From assembly GCF_023806565.1 (NCBI RefSeq), contig NZ_JAMTDV010000092.1, forward strand, positions 16,671 to 80,670: 64,000 bases of DNA, in the 5' to 3' direction. Below are positions 57,805-64,000 of the stretch, piece by piece. The stretch comes from Accumulibacter sp. (GTDB lineage Bacteria; Pseudomonadota; Gammaproteobacteria; Burkholderiales; Rhodocyclaceae). Both the position numbers and the translations under genes were made by a program. Under the pieces are notes generated by a model, which ran no database searches, was not told the DNA's origin, and saw nothing but the letters and a program-made list of their open reading frames with translations. The first letter of the stretch is position 1, and each line of letters starts with the position of its first letter.

Positions 57805-58521
57805 TCAGTGCGAATCCCTCGCGTGCACGGTGGGCAAGCCGGCGACGCGACCGCCCCGGAAATCGCTCACGATCTGCTCGGCCTGATCGGCGAGGCGGTC
57901 GATTTCCTCGACGAACTGTGCCAGGGAAAGTTTCTGCTTGAGCTCGAGTGCTTCGTCGGCAAAGATTTTCTTGAGCAGTTCCATCGACAGGCGGTCGGCC
58001 TGCGCTTCGTGCCAGCTCACGCTGCCTTCTTCTTCGCCCGACGCCAGCTCGCCCCAAAGGACGATGGGTGGTCGATGGCTCTCCACCAGCGCTTCCACTG
58101 CCGCGCAAACCTCATCGGTCAATTCCTGCACGCTAGGCATCAGGTAGGCGGGAACACTGCGGCCAGGGCCGGAGAAGCCCGACTCGATGGCGAATCCAGT
58201 CACCTGCCGCCGCATCTCCTTCAGCAGACGACTGACTCCGATCAGCGGATCGATCATTTTCTGCACCCGCTCTCCCAGTACCGATTGTGGCAAGACCGTG
58301 GTCTCGATTCTCTGCTGCACTTCGTCGACCGTGCGCATGTGCTCCGAAATCCCTCTGGCCTGCCGCCAGCACGTCCCGTCCGGCCCCGCCTTCAGATAGA
58401 CGGCAACCGCTTCCCGGAAGATCGCCGCTGCGTCCGCAATGGCGTCGAGAGAGGTGTCCAGATAGCTTTCGATCGACCGTGAGGCTACGGGCCTCTCGGT
58501 CGTTTGCACTTGAGTTTCCAC
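57805..58521 (-). CDS. PhoU-like (DUF47-type) helical protein
   Basis: A 238-residue all-helical protein with the heptad pattern of PhoU/DUF47 proteins: YLDTSLDAIADAAAIFREAVAVYL, a middle segment (RTVDEVQQRIETTVLPQ) and a second bundle (LTDEVCAAVEALV, FVEEIDRLADQAEQIVSDF). These proteins act as regulators or partners of phosphate carriers; direct evidence here is lacking. I chose the GTG at 58521 because AGGAGA stands 8 bases upstream; the frame is open to 58695. It lies between the SulP fusion and another PhoU-like gene, all on the minus strand. Confidence 0.7.
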   Translation of the reverse strand: METQVQTTERPVASRSIESYLDTSLDAIADAAAIFREAVAVYLKAGPDGTCWRQARGISEHMRTVDEVQQRIETTVLPQSVLGERVQKMIDPLIGVSRLLKEMRRQVTGFAIESGFSGPGRSVPAYLMPSVQELTDEVCAAVEALVESHRPPIVLWGELASGEEEGSVSWHEAQADRLSMELLKKIFADEALELKQKLSLAQFVEEIDRLADQAEQIVSDFRGGRVAGLPTVHARDSH

Positions 58522-58875
58522 AATGACTTCTCCTGCATGAAAAAATGAATCAGGGACCGACCAGTTCGGCGCAGATTGCCCGCTACGGCTGGCCCACGAG
58601 ACTGCTGGCGAGCTTTCCGAAGCTACCTCGAACATCGCTTTCTCCGCCCTGCAGAGGCTGTCGAGCTTCCGCAAGATGCCGCCATTTCCTGCCACAAAAT
58701 ATCTGATATAACGTTACAAAAGAGAGAACTTGAAACTCTCGCCGGGACATCCTGGAAAGCAGGATGAATGAATGTTTCCGATCCTGCCGTGCGGTTTTTC
58801 CTCCTTTTCACGATTCTGCCGGCGTTCCGACAGCGTGATCGAAGCAGGTACAGGCGGGAGGCCGGGGCAATCATC
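58522..58875. other. Intergenic region between two PhoU-like genes
   Basis: A 354-base gap. It holds an AT-rich pocket (about 58695-58725) with a perfect small inverted repeat ATATC-T-GATAT (58699-58709), a likely promoter or operator zone for the gene downstream on the minus strand. No gene is supportable, though the frame of the downstream gene remains open to 58695. Confidence 0.45.
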
Positions 58876-59598
58876 TCAGTTGGCCACAAGTCGCCGCGAC
58901 CAGCGGGCAGACGCCTGATCGCCGCCTTCGCAGGCGTACAATCCGGCGGACAGCTGCCGCGACCAGTCCTTGAGGATGTCGCCGGCGCGCACCAGCTCGC
59001 GCACGATGCCGTGCAGATTCGCATGCAGTTCGTTCAGCCAGAGCGCGCGACCATGGGCGCTGCCCTCGCGACCCGCACGTTCGCCCGCCGCCTCCGTGCA
59101 GCCGCCATTGCCCAGCGCACGCCAACTGCCGATCGCAGCGTCCGCGTCGACCTCAGCGGCTGGCGAGCCGTTCGCCAGGCGAGAATAGCCCTGCTGCAAA
59201 TTCTCGATCGCCTTCTGAATGACCACCATCATCTCCGCGGCAGCTTCGTCCGGAACCGACAGCGACGGATGGAAGCCGCGAGCCGCGTGGAACAAACCGG
59301 CTGCCGCACGATCGAGCGTCTCCATGGTGCCGTGGATTTGCTCGACCCCGACTCGTTGCTCGACGGCCAGTTGCACCGCCGCCTGATTGCGCCGTCTCAA
59401 CTCCTGGCGACGCTGCTCGAGGTCGAGCAGGCGCAAGGAATGCGCCGACTCGCGACACTGCAGCACCTCACCAACCGTCCTTGCCAGCTTCACCACCATC
59501 GCCGCCTGCTCATCGATCATCGGGAAGAAGTCCGGCAAGTCGGCAGACACGGGCGGGCGGACTCGGCGCACCACCTGCGGGACGGCGATGTTGGTCAC
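58876..59598 (-). CDS. PhoU-like (DUF47-type) helical protein
   Basis: A 240-residue helical protein. DLPDFFPMIDEQAAMVVKLARTVGEVL, EQRRQELRRRNQAAVQLAV and RVGVEQIHGTMETLDRAAAGLF follow the DUF47 pattern (a cofactor-binding helical bundle with acidic and His residues). The second half is looser, with a Gly/Ala-rich stretch (about residues 160-185). The start is uncertain: the GTG at 59598 has AGGTGA 5 bases upstream and is preferred; the ATG at 59637 lacks a ribosome-binding site. It is the second PhoU-like gene in this locus and only weakly alike to the first. Confidence 0.65.
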   Translation of the reverse strand: MTNIAVPQVVRRVRPPVSADLPDFFPMIDEQAAMVVKLARTVGEVLQCRESAHSLRLLDLEQRRQELRRRNQAAVQLAVEQRVGVEQIHGTMETLDRAAAGLFHAARGFHPSLSVPDEAAAEMMVVIQKAIENLQQGYSRLANGSPAAEVDADAAIGSWRALGNGGCTEAAGERAGREGSAHGRALWLNELHANLHGIVRELVRAGDILKDWSRQLSAGLYACEGGDQASARWSRRLVAN

Positions 59599-60147
59599 GG
59601 CATTCACCTGTCTTCGGTTACAGCGAGCGATGGTCATGGATGGCACTGGGTCGGTGAGCAGGAATGTTTCGTACCGCCTGCTCTCGTACAGTGGAAAAGC
59701 ACGAAACGTACCAACCGTTGGAACGACCGCGTTGGCTCGCAAAATCAGTGTCTTGTCGGAAGTCTGAGAAAGCCCCGGGGTACGCTGGGGGGGTGCAACA
59801 AAATGCAATCAAAGGTGCGTCGGAATACTCGGGGGCGAAGTCGTTGAATCACCAATACAGATACTTAGGGCAACTGCACGCAGCCGGCGCCTGGCAGCGA
59901 AGCGTTACACCATCACGCACCGGGCAGAACAAGAGCCAACATCAGCCGTTGAAGCCGGCCACGCGATATGGGCCGCGGAAGCCGAAATGCGGTCAGCATA
60001 ACCGTCGCGGGCAATTGCCCGCAGCCATACGCCGCTGGTAGATACTCGGCTTTACGCAAACGGATTGCGTATCTCCCGGACGACTTGCTCCGGGTCCACA
60101 TTACAGGCGTCCGCACGCAGGCCACGCCTGCCGGGGCTCGCTCCGGC
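59599..60147. other. Intergenic region with one copy of a 15-base direct repeat
   Basis: A 549-base gap without a credible gene. It holds GGGTGCAACAAAATG near 59792 and, about 110 bases on, GCGTTACACC. The same pair of words at similar spacing lies on the other side of the CYTH-CHAD gene near 61855. It should contain the promoter for the PhoU-like gene on the minus strand. Confidence 0.45.
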
Positions 60148-61653
60148 TCAGGCGGCGACGACTTCCTGGACGCCGTGAGCAGTGCCGGCGCCCTTTTGCC
60201 ACGGTGCCGGCTGCTGGCGAAACTCCTCCAGCAAGTGGTTGAGCTTCGGCAGCAGACTGTCGGTCCGCTGTAGGAGCCAATCGCAGACAGGGTCTCCCAG
60301 CTTGCCGGGGAGAGCCTCCCGCGTCAGTTCGCCGGCGACGGCCAGGTCGTTGAGTTGGCCGAGCACTTCCTGCAGATTGCTCGCTGCCAGATGGTAGTTG
60401 CGCATCGACTCGCCGGGGAAAAGCGGCGCAAAGAATTCGAGCGTATAACGCAGGCGCTTGTACGCCACGCGCAGACGATGGCGAGCGGCGGCGTCTCCGC
60501 CTTGGGCCAGATCTGCCATGCGCGTAACCTGCCGCGCGCGCTTGTCGAGACAACGCGGCGCAAAGGTCTCGAGGCGCCGGCTGTCGTCGTCGGGAAGAGC
60601 CAGCAGCGCGCCAGTGAATCCGAGCAACAGGCGCGAGTAGTCGAACGATTTCAAGGCACGGCGGGCTGCCAGGCGATTGCTGGCGCTGCGTTCCCAAGCA
60701 TGCTGCTGGAGATGGTCGGCGCACGCGCTTTCCGGAAAGGCGGCGACGATCGTCGGCAAGGTCTCGGCCAGATAGACGTCCCAATTGCGCGTCTCGCCAA
60801 GGTGTCTGGCGAGTGCCTGCCAGCGCGGGTCGAAGCTGGTCGCGAATTCGTCCGGCAGCAGTTTCCTCCAGACGCGAAGTGCCGAACGCAGCCGGCGGAT
60901 GGCCACGCGCGCCTGATGAACGAACTCGGGGTTGTCGCTCTCGTGCAGTCCCTGTTCGTTGCTCTGCAGGTGATTGAGACACGCCAGCCCGATGGTACGG
61001 AAAGCGGCAGTCACGGTCATTGCACCACTGGTATCGATCGGCATCGCCTTGACCACCGGCGTCGGTTCGCTCACCAGCGCGCGGTAGCCACGCTGGAACC
61101 TGCTGACGGGCTCCGGGTGCAGGGGCAGATCGGCCTGCAGCGCAGCGGCCGTGGAAAACAGGTCGGCGGCAACTCCGGACAGCAGATCGAGCCTGAGTTC
61201 ACAGATCGTCTGACGCGTTCCGTTGACCCCGATCCAGCCACGATCGAGCACAAGTCCGATGCGTACGCCGTCGCCCGGTTCGAGGTGCCATGCGCGGCGA
61301 TGGAAGTTGGCGGTAAATGCCGCCCGCAGTTCCGGTTGCACTGTTTCCAGCAACTGACGCAGCGCGCTGTCGTCGACCTGCGAGAAATCCAGCGCCCCGG
61401 GCACGCCGAGCAGTTCCCACTCGCTACGCTGCGTCTGCCTGCTCCCCAGCGAGGCAAACCGGCGCACGGTCGCTTCGCCTTTCCCGTAGCGAACGACGAC
61501 GCGTTCGCGTCGCAGACGTTGGTCAGCGGTGTCGTAGTAGGTATGAACGACGTGTCGACGCACCGGCTCGACTTTGGCCAACAGCGGATGTCTGATCAGC
61601 CGGCTGGCTGCTGCCGGCAGCAAGGAAAGCCTCAGTTCGCTTTCAGTACCCAT
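60148..61653 (-). CDS. CYTH and CHAD domain protein (polyphosphate-related)
   Basis: A 501-residue protein. Residues ~1-200 are a CYTH triphosphate-tunnel domain; the family's ExExK motif appears as ESELR (E4, E6, R8), a conservative change. Residues ~218-485 are a CHAD domain with the conserved His/Arg helices (FVHQARVAIRRLRSALRVWR, RHRLRVAYKRLRYTLEFF). CHAD domains bind inorganic polyphosphate and locate to its granules; CYTH domains hydrolyse triphosphates. It is a single gene between two long gaps, in a locus with PhoU-like and PiT genes, which supports a polyphosphate role. The C-terminus is a basic/Ala tail. Confidence 0.93.
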   Translation of the reverse strand: MGTESELRLSLLPAAASRLIRHPLLAKVEPVRRHVVHTYYDTADQRLRRERVVVRYGKGEATVRRFASLGSRQTQRSEWELLGVPGALDFSQVDDSALRQLLETVQPELRAAFTANFHRRAWHLEPGDGVRIGLVLDRGWIGVNGTRQTICELRLDLLSGVAADLFSTAAALQADLPLHPEPVSRFQRGYRALVSEPTPVVKAMPIDTSGAMTVTAAFRTIGLACLNHLQSNEQGLHESDNPEFVHQARVAIRRLRSALRVWRKLLPDEFATSFDPRWQALARHLGETRNWDVYLAETLPTIVAAFPESACADHLQQHAWERSASNRLAARRALKSFDYSRLLLGFTGALLALPDDDSRRLETFAPRCLDKRARQVTRMADLAQGGDAAARHRLRVAYKRLRYTLEFFAPLFPGESMRNYHLAASNLQEVLGQLNDLAVAGELTREALPGKLGDPVCDWLLQRTDSLLPKLNHLLEEFRQQPAPWQKGAGTAHGVQEVVAA

Positions 61654-62304
61654 CTGACACGCTCCCGAGAATTCGATCGAATATCCGGCCGTCGACCGCT
61701 ACCAGCGATTGCTTCGCGACCATTCCGACCGAACAGGCACATTCATCGGCAACTCAAAGCACGAGCTATGCCAATCGCCTGCCGGCGGAATTATTCTCTA
61801 TGAATCCGGGTACTTGTCAATTCCTGCCGAAACTCCGGGAAGGTGCCGAACGGGTGCAACAAAATGGGGGCAGCGACCCCCATCGGCGCATTGGCGTAGC
61901 ACATTGTGCCGCCGCAACAGGCAGTTGCGGCATCCTGCCGGCGTTCCGCGAGCGACGGAAACGTTACACCGGTTGCAAGTGCGAGGGAGCGGACCGATCA
62001 CACGCTCGCTTCCCACCGTGCAGCGAGTGCGGCGAAGATGTTCGCGACGAGCACGCACGTCAGGCGACGGGGCGCAGGCAGTATTACCCGAACAGGGGAG
62101 AAACGTCGGTGGCGGGCGTGTGGAGTCCTGCTGCAGATTCGCCCGCTGTACGGGCGGCGCTTCGTGGCGGGTAGCAGAATCCGTCATGCACCGCGCGGCA
62201 GCAGCAGCCAGGAAATGCTGCGGGCCGCTCGCAAACCGGCGCAGAGGCGCTCCCGGCGGAGTCGCCTGCCGCGGCCTTGCGAGCGCCCGGTGGGACGAGT
62301 CTCG
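61654..62304. other. Intergenic region with second repeat copy and a doubtful small frame
   Basis: A 651-base gap. The second GGGTGCAACAAAATG lies near 61855, directly followed by a GGGGG/CCCCC hairpin (GGGGGCAGCGACCCCC). ACGTTACACC follows about 105 bases on. A small open frame with a zinc-ribbon-like end crosses it (listed separately). The promoter of the CYTH-CHAD gene should be near its left end. Confidence 0.45.
61800..62174 (+). CDS. Doubtful small protein with zinc-ribbon-like C-terminal segment
   Basis: A 124-codon frame whose second half reads RYTGCKCEGADRSHARFPPC and then SECGEDV. The FPPCSECGE end resembles small zinc-ribbon proteins (RYxCxxCGH...FPPCxxCG), but the first cysteine pair is C-x-C instead of C-x2-C. 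The first half looks non-coding and there is no ribosome-binding site. It may be a decayed gene or chance. Codon use is not clearly like that of the neighbours. Confidence 0.18.
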   Translation: MNPGTCQFLPKLREGAERVQQNGGSDPHRRIGVAHCAAATGSCGILPAFRERRKRYTGCKCEGADRSHARFPPCSECGEDVRDEHARQATGRRQYYPNRGETSVAGVWSPAADSPAVRAALRGG

Positions 62305-62961
62305 TCAGCAGAGCTTGACGACGATATCGAGCAGCGTGCTGTTGCAGACGTTCAGACGATCGGCTGCGCCCAGCAACTGGTTGTAGATTTCCTTGCGGCG
62401 AAAGATATGGTGGAAATCGTCGTCGTTGAAAAGCTCGGCGAGCGCGCGTCGGTGGGTCCGGGTCAGCTTGCGGACCGCCTGGTCGGATCTGTCCGCGTCG
62501 GCGCGCCCGAGCTTCGGGTCGGTTCCCAGACGGCCATAACCGGCAGCCACCGCCTCGGCTCCCTCCTTCAGGTACACCGACATTTCGAGGCAATATTTGT
62601 CGGCTTTCAGCGCCAGCACGTTGGCGTCCATCTCGGCGACCACCGTCTTGCAACTATTGATGATCTCGTCGAGGTTGATGATCGCCCGGTGCAGGTCCTC
62701 GCGGTCGATCGGCGTCGAGAACGCTTCGTTGAGCAGCGTGAGGTTGCGGACCTTCAGTCGGTCTCCTTCGTGTTCGGCATCGATCAGTCGCTTGGCGCTT
62801 TCCGGGGCGCTGGAGCCCATGTATTCGACCAGCAAACCGGCGCTGACGCTCACCTGCGCGCTTTGTTCGGCGAGCAGAGCGAAGAAATTCGGGACCTTCG
62901 GAAAAACCCGATGCAGGATCCGGCGGGTGAATGAGGGCGATGCAGTACTTGCGTCCGACAT
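62305..62961 (-). CDS. DUF47 (PhoU-like) partner of PiT phosphate transporter
   Basis: A 218-residue helical protein of the DUF47 group (TIGR00153-like). FPKVPNFFALLAEQSAQV opens it, then LIDAEHEGDRLKVRNLTLLNEAFSTPIDREDLHRAIINLDEIIN, the classic PhoU-like signature. It is placed 2 bases after the PiT gene on the same strand, and such pairs are widespread. It probably controls or assists phosphate flux through PiT. Confidence 0.95.
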   Translation of the reverse strand: MSDASTASPSFTRRILHRVFPKVPNFFALLAEQSAQVSVSAGLLVEYMGSSAPESAKRLIDAEHEGDRLKVRNLTLLNEAFSTPIDREDLHRAIINLDEIINSCKTVVAEMDANVLALKADKYCLEMSVYLKEGAEAVAAGYGRLGTDPKLGRADADRSDQAVRKLTRTHRRALAELFNDDDFHHIFRRKEIYNQLLGAADRLNVCNSTLLDIVVKLC

Positions 62962-62963
62962 GA

Positions 62964-64000
62964 TTAGACCTTTCCAATAAAGAGATTGACGAGAGCGAAT
63001 GTCTGAATGGCAACCAGTGCCGAACCGGGGATCGTGATCACCCAGGTGATAGCAATGTCCTTGGCCTTCTTCCAGCGGACGGCTCGCGGACGCTCCGAAG
63101 AACCGATGCCCATGATCGAGGTCGCCACGACGTGGGTAGTCGATACCGGAGCACCGATCACCGATGCGGTGAAAATGACTGCAGCCGAAGTCAGTTGCGA
63201 ACTGAGCGCATGAATCGGGCGAACGCGAAAGATCGCGAAACCGAGAGTACGCACGATACGCCAGCCCCCGGAAAGGATGCCGAGAGTGATGGCGATGGCG
63301 CAGGCCAGCATGACCCAGAACGGCACTTCGAACTTCGGAATGAAGCCTCCCAGCAGCAGCGCCAGGGTCAGCATGCCCATGCTCTTCTGCGCGTCGTTGG
63401 CACCGTGCGAAAAAGCCAGGCCAGCGGCTGTGAAGAACTGCGCGTAACGCAAACCCTTGTTGGCCGACGGGGTGGCGGTGAACAACATGATGTTCAACAG
63501 ACGCAGCATCAGGAAACCGACCCAGAAGCCGATGATCGGCGACAGGATCAGACTCGCCAGTACCTTCATGATGCCGGTCAGGTTACCCTGCATCAGTTGC
63601 GAGAATCCCCAGACGACATTGTCCACACCGGCCGATACCACCACCGCGCCGATCAGCCCACCGACCAGCGCGTGCGACGAGGAGGATGGGATACCGAAGT
63701 ACCAGGTCGCCAGGTTCCAGACGATGGCGCCGATCAAGCCGCTGATCAGGATCGCCAGCGACAGGACGGCCTGCACATCGCCCAGGGTGACGAACTTGCC
63801 GATCGTGTTGGCGACCGCCGTACCGCCGAGCAGCGGACCGAGGAACTCGAAGGTGCCGACGATGATCACCGCCTGTATGGGCGTCATCGCTCGCGACGCA
63901 ATGATCGTCGCAACGATGTTGGCGGCGTCGTGAAAGCCATTGGTATAGTCGAAGAAAAGGACGATGACGACCGTCAGGATCGTCAATATCAGTAATGTGC
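62964..64000 (-). CDS. pit: PiT-family inorganic phosphate transporter, 5' end beyond window
   Basis: At least 345 residues of a low-affinity phosphate (metal-phosphate) symporter with about ten visible helices. Both PiT signatures are there: FFDYTNGFHDAANIVAT near the start and AFSHGANDAQKSMGML in the second half. Also GIPSSSSHALVGGLIGA and GAPVSTTHVVATSIMGIG. An in-frame TTG lies at 63986, but the frame is open to the window edge and the extra residues (TLLIL) continue the first helix, so the true start is probably just outside. It is co-transcribed with the DUF47 gene. In polyphosphate accumulators PiT carriers serve bulk phosphate uptake and release. Confidence 0.96.
   Translation of the reverse strand, partial: TLLILTILTVVIVLFFDYTNGFHDAANIVATIIASRAMTPIQAVIIVGTFEFLGPLLGGTAVANTIGKFVTLGDVQAVLSLAILISGLIGAIVWNLATWYFGIPSSSSHALVGGLIGAVVVSAGVDNVVWGFSQLMQGNLTGIMKVLASLILSPIIGFWVGFLMLRLLNIMLFTATPSANKGLRYAQFFTAAGLAFSHGANDAQKSMGMLTLALLLGGFIPKFEVPFWVMLACAIAITLGILSGGWRIVRTLGFAIFRVRPIHALSSQLTSAAVIFTASVIGAPVSTTHVVATSIMGIGSSERPRAVRWKKAKDIAITWVITIPGSALVAIQTFALVNLFIGKV

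Noticed and set aside
58810-58840. CTGCCGGCGTTCCG shared with the 61.9 kb gap as a third repeat copy
   Set aside because: A 14-base GC-rich match is expected by chance in 64 kb, and the other words of the repeat pair are absent here.
63132-63995. 287-codon plus-strand frame at the right edge
   Set aside because: It is opposite the PiT gene, rich in charged residues and without a domain; a typical antisense shadow.

Overview
The window is GC-rich, gene-dense chromosomal DNA from a Gram-negative bacterium. It carries outer-membrane barrels, lipoproteins with lipoboxes, BamB, RodZ, PilW and a TolC-type channel. Two gene orders are typical of Betaproteobacteria: tig-clpP-clpX-lon, and ndk-rlmN-pilW-rodZ-ispG-hisS-yfgM-bamB-der. 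The right end combines a PiT phosphate transporter, a DUF47 partner, two further PhoU-like proteins and a CYTH-CHAD protein. That combination suggests a polyphosphate-accumulating Rhodocyclales bacterium such as a Candidatus Accumulibacter relative. This taxonomic call is inference. I saw no rRNA, tRNA, CRISPR array, prophage or intact insertion sequence.

Layout. 1-8.6 kb: a truncated arylsulfatase with an outer-membrane barrel gene upstream, then an FMN reductase, an AraC-type regulator, a small secreted repeat protein, an OmpA-like lipoprotein, a MarC protein, cardiolipin synthase and a DUF2721 protein. 8.6-14.5 kb: the proteostasis block lon, clpX, clpP, tig (all minus strand). 15-19 kb: a radical SAM protein of the arsenosugar (ArsS) type, a haloacid dehalogenase-like hydrolase, and a TVP38/DedA membrane domain fused to a disulfide reductase. 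19-23.6 kb: a complete type I secretion apparatus (ABC, HlyD, TolC) with no substrate gene beside it. 24-30.6 kb: VanZ, a DnaJ variant, a thioredoxin-fold ferredoxin, an alpha/beta hydrolase, a coupled DUF3047 / DUF2064 / GT2 operon (two arsenosugar-type transferases), and a formylglycine-enzyme-like protein without the catalytic cysteines.

30.8-35.4 kb holds one 1542-residue protein joining CheB, CheR, a heptad-repeat coiled coil, three PAS regions, GGDEF and EAL. 35.5-45.4 kb is a low-molecular-weight phosphatase followed by the conserved nine-gene housekeeping run, with several 4-base start/stop overlaps. 45.5-51.5 kb is a TRAP transporter operon with a clear intrinsic terminator inside it, divergent from a DctS/DctR-like two-component pair. 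51.5-55.1 kb has tilS, accA, an AlkA-type glycosylase and a universal stress protein.

55.3-64 kb looks like an anion, phosphate and polyphosphate locus. It contains a SulP-STAS transporter with a C-terminal cyclic-nucleotide-domain fold, two PhoU-like genes, a CYTH-CHAD gene, and a PiT-DUF47 pair that runs off the right edge. The most interesting points are this locus, the CheB/CheR/GGDEF/EAL fusion, the split arsenosugar-type gene set with a PurR-like palindrome, the small repeat protein, and the cysteine-less FGE paralogue.
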